42,125 nucleotides of DNA from an uncultured Allomuricauda sp. (GCA_937899065.1 CALBPG010000162.1:1-42125), one strand, 5' to 3'; positions 25,380 to 33,389 are shown, counted from the stretch's first letter. Program-made: numbers and translations. Notes: generated by a model from the letters alone, not told the origin.

Positions 25380-27014
25380 ATGCGCCAAAACCTTCATTGC
25401 GATTCATTTTCTTTTAATCAGGCTTCGAAAATTTGGTTGTTTTTTTGGCTTTGTGCGGTACAGTGTCTTTTTGTGGGCTGTCAAACCAAGAAAACCAAAA
25501 CTTTGGAGGTTATGGAAGAGGAACAAGCTTGGCATGAAGAACCGTACCGTCCTCAATACCATTTTACGCCACAGCAGAATTGGATGAACGACCCCAACGG
25601 TTTGGTGTTTTATAGAGGATGGTATCATCTGTTTTATCAATACTATCCGGATGATACGGTTTGGGGTCCCATGCACTGGGGGCATGCCCGGAGCAAAGAC
25701 ATGGTGCATTGGGAGCACTTACCTATTGCCCTGTATCCCGATGAATTAGGTTTGATTTTCTCGGGAAGTGCTGTGATAGACCAGCAAAATACTTCAGGAT
25801 TTGGGTCCGTTGAAAATCCAGCTATGGTTGCGATGTACACCTATCACCTTATGGAAGGCGAAAAAGCGGGACGGGATGATTTCCAAACCCAAGGCATTGC
25901 CTACAGCTTGGGTGAAGGGGCTACGTGGACCAAATACGCAGGAAATCCGGTTATCGCTAACGAAGGAATCAAAGATTTTAGAGACCCCAAGGTATTTTGG
26001 CACGAGCCTACAAAAATGTGGGTTATGGCCTTGGTTGCTGGTGACCATGTAAAGTTTTACGAGTCTCCTAACTTGAAGGAATGGTCCCATATGAGTGATT
26101 TTGGAAAGGAAGTAGGTGCCCATGGGGGTGTTTGGGAGTGTCCAGATCTTTTTCCCTTAACCGATGCAAAGAGCGGGGAACGCAAATGGGCCTTGTTGGT
26201 GAGTATGAATCCCGGAGCGCCGAATGGCGGAAGCGGGACCCAATATTTTATCGGCGATTTTGATGGAAAAGAATTTGTTTCGGCACAAATAGAAGCCAAA
26301 TGGCTGGACTATGGCACCGATAATTATGCAGGAGTTACCTACAATAATCTTCCCGAAGCAGAACGCGTTTTTATCGGTTGGATGAGCAATTGGGATTATG
26401 CGCGGGATACTCCTACCGAAAGTTGGCGCAGTGCAATGACCCTTCCTCGAAAACTATCTCTTGAAAAAGACGAGGCCGGTTATTGGCTTAAAAACCTTCC
26501 TCTGGCATCAGTGGAGAACTTAATTGCTAAGACAGATATGAATCCCGAAACGATTCAACCAAAAGATAGCCTAACGCTAACTGGTAAGGATTTCAATCAG
26601 GGTTTGGGCCGCTTTCAAACAGCAACCCAAAACTTTCGATTGGAGTTTTCCAATGGGAAAAAGAACTTTCTGATTTTAGAGATGGATGGCTCAACAGGAA
26701 CATTTACCCTAGACCGAAGAGCGTCAGGCAAAATTGGGTTCCATCCCGAGTTTGGAAACAAAGAACATACCATGCCCATCCGAATAACCAAAGGACAAGT
26801 GTATGATGTCTCCCTGTATTTGGACAAAAGTTCCATAGAGGTATTTATAGATGGCGGTAAATATGTGATGACCCAGCAAATTTTTCCAGATGTTGATTAT
26901 GACCAACTTGAAGTACATAATTTGGATAAGGTTTCGGCTATAACCGATTTAAGCGTTTACCCCATGGCATCCGTTTGGATAGATGCCAAAGAAAAAAGGC
27001 CAGTTGAAAACTGA
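25380..27014 (+). CDS. GH32 glycoside hydrolase lipoprotein (exo-inulinase/levanase-like)
   Basis: I start the gene at ATG 25380, which gives a signal sequence with lipobox FVGC (Cys34); the frame is open upstream to 25347. The 544-residue product has all GH32 marks: WMNDPNG with nucleophile Asp71, the FRDPK stabiliser (200-204), ECPDL with acid/base Glu253, and a C-terminal beta-sandwich with SIEVFIDGG. It releases fructose from fructans or sucrose-like sugars at the cell surface. It is divergent from the arsenosugar operon and stands alone. No SusC/SusD pair is nearby. Confidence 0.93.
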   Translation: MRQNLHCDSFSFNQASKIWLFFWLCAVQCLFVGCQTKKTKTLEVMEEEQAWHEEPYRPQYHFTPQQNWMNDPNGLVFYRGWYHLFYQYYPDDTVWGPMHWGHARSKDMVHWEHLPIALYPDELGLIFSGSAVIDQQNTSGFGSVENPAMVAMYTYHLMEGEKAGRDDFQTQGIAYSLGEGATWTKYAGNPVIANEGIKDFRDPKVFWHEPTKMWVMALVAGDHVKFYESPNLKEWSHMSDFGKEVGAHGGVWECPDLFPLTDAKSGERKWALLVSMNPGAPNGGSGTQYFIGDFDGKEFVSAQIEAKWLDYGTDNYAGVTYNNLPEAERVFIGWMSNWDYARDTPTESWRSAMTLPRKLSLEKDEAGYWLKNLPLASVENLIAKTDMNPETIQPKDSLTLTGKDFNQGLGRFQTATQNFRLEFSNGKKNFLILEMDGSTGTFTLDRRASGKIGFHPEFGNKEHTMPIRITKGQVYDVSLYLDKSSIEVFIDGGKYVMTQQIFPDVDYDQLEVHNLDKVSAITDLSVYPMASVWIDAKEKRPVEN

Positions 27015-27022
27015 CCTTTTTT
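26992..27022 (+). terminator. Intrinsic terminator overlapping the GH32 stop codon
   Basis: Two arms, AAAAAAGGcCAGTT and AACTGaCCTTTTTT, pair around a GAA loop with six Ts at the end. The GH32 stop codon TGA lies within the 3' arm. The A-run on the other side lets it work on both strands, which would also end the small gene at 27088-27192. Confidence 0.8.
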
Positions 27023-27087
27023 ACGATTGAGAATGTAGATGAGACCCTTTCGGGAATTGAGCTTACTGTTGCAATATCCCCTAACTA

Positions 27088-27192
27088 TTAAAATAGGTAG
27101 TGATATAGACTGCTAATAAGGGAGCAGATGGACCCTGTGATAACGAGATACCAAAACAAGTATCCCATTTTTTCTTCAATAGCGTTCGTCAT
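27088..27192 (-). CDS. Small single-span membrane protein (34 aa)
   Basis: The minus strand has ATG at 27192 and TAA at 27088-27090. The product has an acidic start, MTNAIEEKMG, followed by one hydrophobic helix (about residues 11-33, including LFWYLVITGSICSLI) and a short end, SLYHYLF. About 40 bp upstream the minus strand reads TTTTTGCTACTTTCG, one base off the TAnnTTTG box. The bidirectional terminator at 26992-27022 lies downstream. Codons look normal for the region. Nothing longer occupies this roughly 370-bp gap. It could be a real small membrane protein or chance. Confidence 0.45.
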   Translation of the reverse strand: MTNAIEEKMGYLFWYLVITGSICSLISSLYHYLF

Positions 27193-27389
27193 TTCTAACA
27201 AGTGTTTGTTTTGGTTGTGATTTTATAGTGAACCGAAAGTAGCAAAAACCCAAAGGCGAGAGGAGGGGTTTCTTATTTGTGGAAGTAAAGATCTTGTGAT
27301 TGGTATAAAAAGCGTGATAATTGGAAATTGAAAATTCAGGGCTTGAACCCGAAGAAATTCCCCTTTACCTTTAGGACATACAAAACACT

Positions 27390-27839
27390 ATGGATTATAC
27401 TAAAATCGACCAGTACATCGCGGCCCGGATGCGCCATTGGGGCGAACCAGCTGTCCGAATATCCTTCGCTATCATTTTCTTTTGGTTTGGAATTTTGAAA
27501 CCCTTGGGCAAGTCTTCTGCTGAAGGTCTTTTGAAAGCCACCGTGGCATGGTTGCCTTTGGGCACTCCCGAACTGTGGTTGATGGTAATTGGCTATTGGG
27601 AAATGGTCATTGGAATCGCCTTTCTGTTTCGCAGTACTACGCGCTTGGCCATTGCGTTGCTATTTCTTCAAATGATAGGTACTTTTATGCCTTTGGTATT
27701 TTTACCTGAAATTACGTTTCAAGAAGGCAATTATCTATTACCCACCTTGGAGGGACAATACATTATCAAAAACGTAATGATTATCTCCGCTGCGTTGGTG
27801 TTAGGGGGATACTTTTATCGAAAGAAGTCAAAAAAATAA
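27390..27839 (+). CDS. DoxX-like four-helix membrane protein
   Basis: The 149-residue protein has four hydrophobic helices (about 21-40, 57-77, 82-101 and 125-142). The FFWFGILKPLG motif near residue 30 and the ELWLMVIGYWEMVIG segment match the DoxX-like family. Such proteins are inner-membrane proteins of uncertain function, sometimes linked to redox stress. It ends 7 bp before the convergent small gene at 27847. Confidence 0.75.
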   Translation: MDYTKIDQYIAARMRHWGEPAVRISFAIIFFWFGILKPLGKSSAEGLLKATVAWLPLGTPELWLMVIGYWEMVIGIAFLFRSTTRLAIALLFLQMIGTFMPLVFLPEITFQEGNYLLPTLEGQYIIKNVMIISAALVLGGYFYRKKSKK

Positions 27840-27846
27840 AGGGGAA

Positions 27847-28074
27847 CTATACTAAAGGCGTCCCTTTGAGGCGCTTCTCTATTTTCTTCTTTTTGACGGT
27901 AAGGCTCTTCATAAGATCCATTAATTTGGAGTCTTTCGTCTTTTTATAGATTTCGTTGATGGATAGAATCAATTGCTTTGCCTCTCTCGATGCTTTCACC
28001 CTATCACTGGTAGACATGTGACTGAGGGTTCTGTTTTGAAACTCTTCTGCCTGGGCTAATAACTCTTTGGTCAT
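27847..28074 (-). CDS. Small conserved helical protein, paralogue of 35113-35334 (75 aa)
   Basis: The 75-residue product is charged and helical with no signal or membrane segment. It shares most residues with the protein at 35113: the stretches LSHMSTSDRV, ASREAK, INEIYKKTKDSKLMD and TVKKKKI are the same or nearly so. The C-terminus is very Lys-rich, which suggests nucleic-acid or ribosome binding, but no known domain is recognised. The minus-strand region before it has TATATTTA, close to a -7 box. A third, decayed copy lies at 31152-31373. Confidence 0.7.
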   Translation of the reverse strand: MTKELLAQAEEFQNRTLSHMSTSDRVKASREAKQLILSINEIYKKTKDSKLMDLMKSLTVKKKKIEKRLKGTPLV

Positions 28075-28325
28075 TTTTATTTAAAATTAATCTCAATTGG
28101 GTAAATATAAACCTTAGTTCGATATATAAAAGTTATTGCACCATTCATTTATCATATTTATGAAAATGTTAAGAATTCGTAGGAGTATTCCCTATAATTT
28201 TTTTGGTTTGTTGTCTGAAAAGGGTCATCCATTAACTCAAAATGGGGTTGTGTGAAGTGCTTTAATGAAGCAAACCAATAGTTCAGTTACTTGGCGAGAA
28301 ATAACCATAGTAATTTCAAATCGCC

Positions 28326-28781
28326 ATGAATTTAATAGCAAAAACCCTTCTTAAAAACAGTCTAGTCTCTATTTGTTTTGTTTTAATGATGTTGCTTTCG
28401 TCCTGCGGAAACGATGATGGCCCCGTAAACGACACCAATATTATTGGGGTTTGGCAACTATCAGAAATTACTATCGATGGGGAAGAAGATGAGGTTTCTG
28501 ATTGTACCTATCAAGATACCGTAGAATTCAAGTCAGATAACACCTATATTGAAACGGTGTACGTCACTCCAGACCCAAATGTAACGACCTGCATCACGGA
28601 TGATGATTTAATCACCATGGGTACTTGGTCAATCCCTTCCGATGGGAGGTTAAACGTCACTATTGCTTTAGGAGAAGACTCTTTTACTCAGACTGCAAAT
28701 TATTCTATCTCTGGAAAGACCTTATCTATAACCTTCAATATAGGTAGCATAGAAAATATAACTACTTATACCCGCGTTTAA
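28326..28781 (+). CDS. Lipocalin-like lipoprotein
   Basis: The 151-residue protein has a lipoprotein signal with Cys27 (LSSCGNDD). A small beta-barrel domain follows, with the lipocalin-like start IIGVWQLSEITIDG, the mid-strand MGTWSIPSDGRLNVTI and a C-terminal strand. An aspartate-rich linker follows the lipid Cys, as often in surface-exposed Bacteroidota lipoproteins. Ligand unknown. An intrinsic terminator follows at 28811. Confidence 0.7.
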   Translation: MNLIAKTLLKNSLVSICFVLMMLLSSCGNDDGPVNDTNIIGVWQLSEITIDGEEDEVSDCTYQDTVEFKSDNTYIETVYVTPDPNVTTCITDDDLITMGTWSIPSDGRLNVTIALGEDSFTQTANYSISGKTLSITFNIGSIENITTYTRV

Positions 28782-28810
28782 GACAACAACTCCTAGCCTT
28801 TATTAATATG

Positions 28811-28837
28811 AAAACCCGGCATCACCGCTGGGTTTTT
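28811..28837 (+). terminator. Intrinsic terminator after the lipocalin-like gene
   Basis: AAAACCCGGC and GCTGGGTTTT pair with one G-T wobble around a 6-nt loop, ending in five Ts. Confidence 0.8.
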
Positions 28838-28871
28838 GAATCATTCTGTATTAAACCAATAATTATTCATT

Positions 28872-29306
28872 ATGACACCAGAAGAATTTAAAGCGGAACT
28901 AAAAAAGCATGTAATACTATCTCTTGAAGAATTTGCACTTGAGGTAGAAGGAGAAGAGATGCGCGCGTTTGACTTGGGTATATTCCCATGGCATCAAGAT
29001 ATTATATTTTCATTTCTTACTACGGAAGATTTTAATGATCTCGGATGTCATCCATACGCGGAAAATTGGGAGCATTTTAATTTTTCCGATGACAATTACT
29101 CCCATTTATTTAAAGTCAATGAAAAGTTATTTCGAACAGATTATGAAAAAGAGATGTGGTATTTTGGTTTAGGAGCAGAAGTTTTGCATGATTCCGAGGT
29201 TAAGCTAGCTTTTGGGCAATATAAACTATCTCCTGATTTTGAATTTTACGTATTCCATCCAGACGAAAGAGAAGGTGCCAATTATTACTTAGAAATCAAA
29301 AAATAA
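28872..29306 (+). CDS. Hypothetical acidic cytoplasmic protein (144 aa)
   Basis: I do not recognise a family. The product is acidic and rich in aromatics, with no signal or membrane segment. It starts MTPEEFKAELKKH and contains FPWHQDIIFSFLT and GAEVLHDSEVKLAFGQY. A decayed tandem copy follows at once (29309-29707), and the pair is bracketed by two CCCGGC-type terminators. The small acidic, aromatic make-up and tandem duplication recall immunity or SUKH-like proteins of toxin loci, but no toxin gene is adjacent, so this is only a possibility. Confidence 0.65.
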   Translation: MTPEEFKAELKKHVILSLEEFALEVEGEEMRAFDLGIFPWHQDIIFSFLTTEDFNDLGCHPYAENWEHFNFSDDNYSHLFKVNEKLFRTDYEKEMWYFGLGAEVLHDSEVKLAFGQYKLSPDFEFYVFHPDEREGANYYLEIKK

Positions 29307-29308
29307 AC

Positions 29309-29707
29309 ATAACACGAGAAGCATTTAAATCCAAACCGAAAAAATATCTGACTTCTGAACTTCAGCCTTTTGCAACCAAAGTGAAAGGCATCGAAATGCG
29401 GGCTTTAAAATCGGCATTTTTCTATGGTATGGACACGTTTATTTTTCATTTATGACAGCAAAAAAAAGTGATATCATACATGGATATGCAGAGAACCGAT
29501 TTTGATATTTTCAATACAGAGAATGAAACAGTAGAAGGAGAAGGTTATTTTAAGGTTTGCGGAGAACTATTGCATGACCAAGATGTACTTGAAGCATTCG
29601 AGCTATACAAAAAGTCCCTACATTTTGAATTTTTGGTATTTAACAATGACGAACCCACTCGGGACGACAGTACTAACTACTATTTGAAGGTTGTTTCAAG
29701 CACTTAG
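29309..29707 (+). pseudogene. Decayed tandem paralogue of the preceding gene
   Basis: Two bases after the previous stop, a frame reads ITREAFKSKPKKYLTSELQPFA, aligning with the MTPEEFKAELKKH start of its neighbour. The start codon is ATA instead of ATG. The frame then runs to an internal TGA at 29453-29455 (after FIFHL) and continues in the same frame with GELLHDQDVLEAFELYKKS, matching GAEVLHDSEVKLAFGQY, to TAG 29705-29707. Some middle residues are missing relative to the neighbour. Loss of the start plus an internal stop marks a genuine dead copy, though the second half could still be translated from GTG 29468. Confidence 0.7.
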
Positions 29708-29734
29708 AAAAATGTCTTGCAATCTGAAGATAAG

Positions 29735-29759
29735 AAACCCGGCATTTGCCGGGTTTTTT
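29735..29759 (+). terminator. Intrinsic terminator
   Basis: AAACCCGGC-ATTT-GCCGGGTTT is a perfect 9-bp stem with a 4-nt loop and six Ts. It closes the tandem pair and resembles the terminator at 28811, which lies just before the pair. Confidence 0.88.
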
Positions 29760-29770
29760 ATAGCATTAAT

Positions 29771-30196
29771 TTACTGAAAAGAAACTTTCACACTCCTCAC
29801 TTCTGAGTAAAAATGCTCTACCGCGAGTTGAGGCTCATTTTTGGGCGCGTCAATGCGAAACGAAAGCTCCAGTTTTTCATCTAGAATGCACAAATGACCA
29901 TCTTCCAAAGGGTGCGGTAATTGAATCATGCTTTCGGTTTGCCCGGCCAAAATTTTGGGCAGGCTAATGTGAAACGAAAACCGAAACAGCAGGTTGTCCA
30001 TCACCTTGATTTGGGCGATATGATGTTTGGACGTTTTGACCACGATGATGCGGCTTTTTCGTTTTTCGGCTTGGTTGAGCAAGTGGCCGTCGCGGTAGTT
30101 GATAATGTCGTGCACCCCAAAGGTGATTTTAAGGGACGAAAAATACGATTGTGCCTGAAAGTCGGCCAAGGTTTGCAGCAGGTTCGGTTTGGGCAT
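29771..30196 (-). CDS. Hypothetical protein (141 aa)
   Basis: I recognise no family. The product has no signal or membrane segment and looks alpha/beta, with RKSRIIVVKTSKHHIAQIKVMDNLLFRFSF in the middle and a C-terminal beta-rich part ending VRSVKVSFQ. Base composition is a little GC-richer than its neighbours. It is convergent with the tandem pair and about 160 bp downstream of the NYN-domain gene on the same strand, so co-transcription with it is possible. Confidence 0.55.
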   Translation of the reverse strand: MPKPNLLQTLADFQAQSYFSSLKITFGVHDIINYRDGHLLNQAEKRKSRIIVVKTSKHHIAQIKVMDNLLFRFSFHISLPKILAGQTESMIQLPHPLEDGHLCILDEKLELSFRIDAPKNEPQLAVEHFYSEVRSVKVSFQ

Positions 30197-30355
30197 GTTA
30201 TTAAAATTTTTTCGAATCCATCAAAGATTTGAATAATTCTTAGCATTTGATGAATTGCAAACAACCTGTTGAGTGCAACTACTGCGGAGCTGGGTAGAAT
30301 AGCTACTTATTTTGAATTGAGTATTCCCGAGTTTTTTGGTGAGGGTTTTTAAGCA

Positions 30356-30997
30356 CTAGTGCCATTCAGGTGGAATCAGAGCTGAATCAGTTCCGTCCTC
30401 TTTTGTTACCACGTATGGCATTATTGCATTGTGAAAGCAGGACCAACTTCTTTCTAGCTGTGTTACCTTACCTCTATCCGCAATATCACGTAGGTCGTTG
30501 CTATAGTTGGTCGGAGGGAAGAAAATCCGCAACTTTTTATCAGGATAGTTGGTTTTAATGAATTCCAAAGGAGGGACCAAGTCACTGTCTGCCGAAACTA
30601 AAATTAGTTTGTCCACCCTATTCAAGGCACAGTCACCAATCAAATTTACCGCAATATTAACATCGGTTCGTTTTTCTTCCGGTTTGGTAAAGTCCGTGTG
30701 ACAGTTATTGCAATGAACAGGTTTGTCGATATACTTTCCTTTGATTACCTTAAATTTTTCTCCATTTATTAAATCATTTGCTTTGAAAAGCGCACTTTGC
30801 CTAATCCTTTTTTCTAAGGACAAAGGTGGTGCGGTAAAATACTTTACCTGAAGAAGCGTATCCTCTGGGGCTAAAAATTGTTGAAAGAGTTTGCAAAAAT
30901 CAATCCAATAATATGCACCCCATCTTTCATCTAACCTTTTCTTTCTTTTAAGGCCATAGTAAAAGTTAAATCCATCCACATAAACAATTGTTCTCAT
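30356..30997 (-). CDS. NYN-domain (PIN-like) protein, putative RNase
   Basis: The 213-residue protein is a NYN/LabA-type domain. It starts MRTIVYVDGFNFYYGL with the first catalytic Asp (Asp9), has KRTDVNIAVNLIGDCAL with a second acidic site, and LILVSADSDLVPPLEFIK with two more Asp residues. A short CNNCHTDF (CxxC) insert may bind a metal. NYN domains fold like PIN nucleases and are expected to cut RNA with Mg2+ held by these acids. It has its own promoter and an intrinsic terminator only 9 bp upstream of its ATG, so expression is probably controlled by readthrough. Confidence 0.85.
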   Translation of the reverse strand: MRTIVYVDGFNFYYGLKRKKRLDERWGAYYWIDFCKLFQQFLAPEDTLLQVKYFTAPPLSLEKRIRQSALFKANDLINGEKFKVIKGKYIDKPVHCNNCHTDFTKPEEKRTDVNIAVNLIGDCALNRVDKLILVSADSDLVPPLEFIKTNYPDKKLRIFFPPTNYSNDLRDIADRGKVTQLERSWSCFHNAIMPYVVTKEDGTDSALIPPEWH

Positions 30998-31005
30998 ATT
31001 ATTGC

Positions 31006-31035
31006 AAAAAAAAAGCTGTCCTTAACCAGACAGCT
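31006..31035 (-). terminator. Intrinsic terminator just upstream of the NYN gene
   Basis: On the minus strand AGCTGTC and GACAGCT form a perfect 7-bp stem with an 8-nt loop, followed by nine Ts. It ends 9 bp before the NYN start codon and in the same direction, so it must be bypassed for NYN expression from the upstream promoter. Confidence 0.85.
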
Positions 31036-31065
31036 GTACCTAGTCCAACGACGAGGCGATGCGTT
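31006..31065 (-). ncRNA. Short terminated leader or sRNA upstream of the NYN gene
   Basis: A promoter (31072-31102) and a strong terminator (31006-31035) define a transcript of about 60 nt with no plausible reading frame. Between them a second hairpin can form, CCTcGTC with GACtAGG (31039-31056). It may be an attenuator controlling the NYN gene, or a separate small RNA processed with or by it. It matches no known RNA family that I recognise. Confidence 0.55.
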
Positions 31066-31071
31066 ATGCAT

Positions 31072-31102
31072 CAAAGTTACAAAAATGGTACCATTTAAAC
31101 AA
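31072..31102 (-). promoter_or_regulatory. Promoter with a perfect palindromic operator in its spacer
   Basis: The minus strand has TTG (31100-31102), a 20-bp spacer, and TAACTTTG (31072-31079), an exact -7 match. The spacer contains AAATGGTACCATTT (31083-31096), self-complementary over 14 bp. A repressor bound there would cover both promoter boxes. Confidence 0.7.
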
Positions 31103-31151
31103 TAGGTTTAAAAGCATGGTCTTTCTAATTGGCAGTGACTCAACAACTTTC

Positions 31152-31373
31152 TCTTAAAGAAATTTGGATGAAGATTATGAAGAGTCTGTTAAAATATTCC
31201 CAAACTCTAAATTATCTCGCAACCCCAACGACCAATTAACATCTTTGTTGAGTAAAGCAGAAGTTTAGTTCAACAAAATCTACAAACATTAGGGGCGAGT
31301 AGATGGATTGTGCGCCACGGTTTACTTGGAATACAAAACCAACGTGGTTAAGGAGTTTCCCCCAGTGCTGTAG
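31152..31373 (+). pseudogene. Decayed third copy of the 73-75-aa protein gene
   Basis: One frame runs 31167-31373 with two internal TAG codons (31266 and 31290) and ends at TAG 31371-31373. This gives about 68-73 codons, the size of the intact genes. Weak but ordered matches are visible: FNKIYKH against INEIYKK, and VVKEFPPVL-stop against RIKAVPRV-stop. At the DNA level CGGtTTACttGgaA matches CGGaTTACggTgAA. The sequence directly after it is clearly homologous to that after 35334. The downstream match supports the call more than the coding part does. Confidence 0.45.
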
Positions 31374-31438
31374 ATACATACAAGGCGTTTTCAAGTAGTA
31401 TACGTATCCACCTCTAAATTGCTATGAGAGGGAATTTT
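31373..31438 (+). repeat. Diverged repeat copy A (pairs with 35337-35402)
   Basis: Over 66 aligned bases without gaps, about 49 are identical to 35337-35402. The shared core is CTAAATTGCTATGAGAGGGA against TTAAATTGTTATGAAAAGGA. Differences show no codon-position bias. A short stem, CCTCT with AGAGG, flanks the shared loop. It follows the decayed copy of the small gene as copy B follows the intact one. The rest of the gap to 31650 shows nothing I can support. Confidence 0.6.
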
Positions 31439-31653
31439 AAGTTTGAGTTAGTTTTATATAGGATACAACTCTTGGGAACGCTTTCCTTTAGTTGGTATTG
31501 AAGTAATTGACAGCCTTACCTTAGAAACTGAATCCTTTTTTCTTTCCCTTATTTGAGACTTCTCCTCTAGTTCCAATTCTTTTTCAAAAACATTGAACCT
31601 TTTTGAAATTGAGGTGTACTTCATTATAATAGGAACCAAATAATTCTAGTACG

Positions 31654-32232
31654 ATGAGGGCAACCAAAATTTTAAGCATCGGTGTTTGTACGGTTCTTTT
31701 GATTGGTCTTTGCGCTTTCACGGTGCAGGACGTCAAAGGATGGTTTGTGGCGGGAAGCAAACCAGAATCGTATAAAATCGGTGTGGAAAAAGATGCCTAT
31801 TTGAAACAGAATGTGGGTTACATCGCGTCTTCAAAAAATAAAATTGATGGTTTTGGGGTGATGATGCAAACGTTCATTCCTGAAGATTATTTGGGTACAA
31901 CCGTAAAGCTGACCGCTTTTATCAAAACAAAAGATGTAAAAAATTGGGCGGGCATGTGGATGCGTGTCGACGGGAAATCCAGAAAGGTATTGGGCTTCGA
32001 TAACATGCAGAACAGGCCTATTAAGGGCACTACGCAATGGAAAAAGCACTACATCATTTTAAAGGTTCCCAAAGAGAGCAAGTTTATTTCGTATGGAGCA
32101 ATCCTTAATGGTACGGGAAAAGTATGGTTTGATAATGTCAAGTTCACGGTTGTTCGCGTAGATGACCCAAAAGCCAGAAAGAAAGGTTATCCGCGAAAGC
32201 CACAGAATACAAGTTTTGAAGAATTCAACTAA
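31654..32232 (+). CDS. Secreted carbohydrate-binding-like beta-sandwich protein
   Basis: The 192-residue protein has an N-terminal signal or anchor (about 7-22) and one jelly-roll domain. The domain motifs are GWFVAGSKPESYKIG, FGVMMQTFIPEDYLGTTVKLTAFIKTKDV, WAGMWMRVDG, FDNMQNRPIKGTTQWKKH and GKVWFDNVKF. The same domain is found at the C-terminus of some Bacteroidota regulators and peptidases, where a ligand role is assumed. It lies 14 bp before the sigma-factor gene in the same direction and is probably part of that transcript. Confidence 0.7.
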   Translation: MRATKILSIGVCTVLLIGLCAFTVQDVKGWFVAGSKPESYKIGVEKDAYLKQNVGYIASSKNKIDGFGVMMQTFIPEDYLGTTVKLTAFIKTKDVKNWAGMWMRVDGKSRKVLGFDNMQNRPIKGTTQWKKHYIILKVPKESKFISYGAILNGTGKVWFDNVKFTVVRVDDPKARKKGYPRKPQNTSFEEFN

Positions 32233-32246
32233 CCAATGGTGTAGAA

Positions 32247-32828
32247 TTGGGGTTCTTCAAATCCATACAATTAAAAAAGCTCTCTGACGAAAAATTGGTT
32301 TCTCAGGTAAGAAACGGAGTGGAAAAAGCATTTGAGGTGCTGTACCGACGCTATGCCAAGCGAATGCTTTTCTTTTTCGCTCAAAAATTACAGGGTGACC
32401 AACAGTTGGCTCAAGATTTTTTGCAGGATTTGTTCATCAAAGTATTGGAAAAATTGGATACCTATAATGTGGAAAAAAGTTTTGCGGTCTGGATATATTC
32501 CATAGCCAACAACATGTGCAAAAACCATTATAGAAAAGTAGGAAGAAGTAGCGTGGAATGGAATGATAAAAGCGCAACGCCATATGAAACAAGCTCGGAT
32601 TTTGGCCATGACGATTCGAACGAAGTCTTTTTGAAACGACTAAACCTGGCTTTGGAAAGTATGGAAGAAAGTTATCGTGAAATATATACTTTGAGATATA
32701 GGGAAAATCTGACCATACAAGAAATATCAGAGTTTATGCAATGTCCTCAAGGAACGGTGAAGTCTCGCTTGCACTATGCAATTAAGGCCCTATCAGTAAT
32801 AATAAACAAACAATCCAATGGAAACTAA
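32247..32828 (+). CDS. ECF-type RNA polymerase sigma factor
   Basis: The 193-residue sigma-70 factor has region 2 (about 30-95, with FEVLYRRYAKRMLFFFAQKL and FAVWIYSIANNMCKNHYR) and region 4 (about 135-185, with LTIQEISEFMQCPQGTVKSRLHYAIKAL). The chosen start is TTG 32247; no ATG lies closer in frame upstream of region 2. It overlaps the next gene by 11 bp, which points to a sigma/anti-sigma pair. It would direct transcription of an envelope or stress regulon; the signal is not visible. Confidence 0.9.
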   Translation: MGFFKSIQLKKLSDEKLVSQVRNGVEKAFEVLYRRYAKRMLFFFAQKLQGDQQLAQDFLQDLFIKVLEKLDTYNVEKSFAVWIYSIANNMCKNHYRKVGRSSVEWNDKSATPYETSSDFGHDDSNEVFLKRLNLALESMEESYREIYTLRYRENLTIQEISEFMQCPQGTVKSRLHYAIKALSVIINKQSNGN

Positions 32829-33309
32829 GCTATATCAATTGCTCGAAAGCAAAAGTTTCAACGAATTGAACACCACAGAGAAGAGTTATGTTCTGGGTTT
32901 GATGTCTCAAAAGGAGTATGAAAGCAGCCATTTTTTACTAAAACAAACAAAGGCTACTTTTTCTGAAGGACTCGAAGTTATGGAGCCCAACCCGTTGATT
33001 TTCAAAGATTTAAAAGCAGTTTTCAATAAAAAGTACGGTGCCAAATCGAGAAACCGAAGCTTTAATTTGGAAAGTATTTTAGAGATTTTTTTAATACACA
33101 AAAAGTGGTCCTTGGTTGGTCTGGGAGCTTTGATTACCATCGGTTTTGTGCTATTTGAGTTTTCAAAAGAATCAGAGATTACCACAACCGCAATGGACAT
33201 CTCCAAGATTAAAAACTTTTCAGAAATGAACAAACACCTATATCTGGATGACATTTATATGGAACCAGATTCAATAACACCAATAAATGAACTAAACGAG
33301 ATGGAATAA
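32818..33309 (+). CDS. Putative membrane anti-sigma factor
   Basis: The 163-residue protein has a cytoplasmic N-terminal part of about 95 residues, one membrane helix (about 97-115, LVGLGALITIGFVLFEF) and a short acidic outer tail. The order (cytoplasmic domain, one helix, exterior) and the 11-bp overlap with the ECF sigma gene suggest an anti-sigma factor. I see no zinc-binding ZAS motif, so the assignment rests on context. Confidence 0.6.
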   Translation: METKLYQLLESKSFNELNTTEKSYVLGLMSQKEYESSHFLLKQTKATFSEGLEVMEPNPLIFKDLKAVFNKKYGAKSRNRSFNLESILEIFLIHKKWSLVGLGALITIGFVLFEFSKESEITTTAMDISKIKNFSEMNKHLYLDDIYMEPDSITPINELNEME

Positions 33310-33389
33310 CATTAACGTAAGGGTCGCATGGTTGGCCCAATAACATAAGATGGTGTCTACAAAGACCTATCTATTTAAAACACGATGGG

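Noticed and set aside
30995-31071. A 25-codon frame (starting MHNASPRRW) across the NYN leader, overlapping the NYN start by ATGA
   Set aside because: Its ATG lies between the -7 box and the expected transcription start, so it would not be in the mRNA; the codons also run through the terminator.
31230-31420. Resemblance of one frame (VSPSAVDTYKA) to a LuxR-type HTH
   Set aside because: It covers only about a dozen residues, needs frame changes, and the same DNA aligns better with the tail of the small-protein locus at 35.3 kb.
31454-31639. A 61-codon minus-strand reading frame rich in Lys and Glu
   Set aside because: No promoter, no recognisable motif, and it runs back into the AT-rich tail of a diverged repeat; probably chance.
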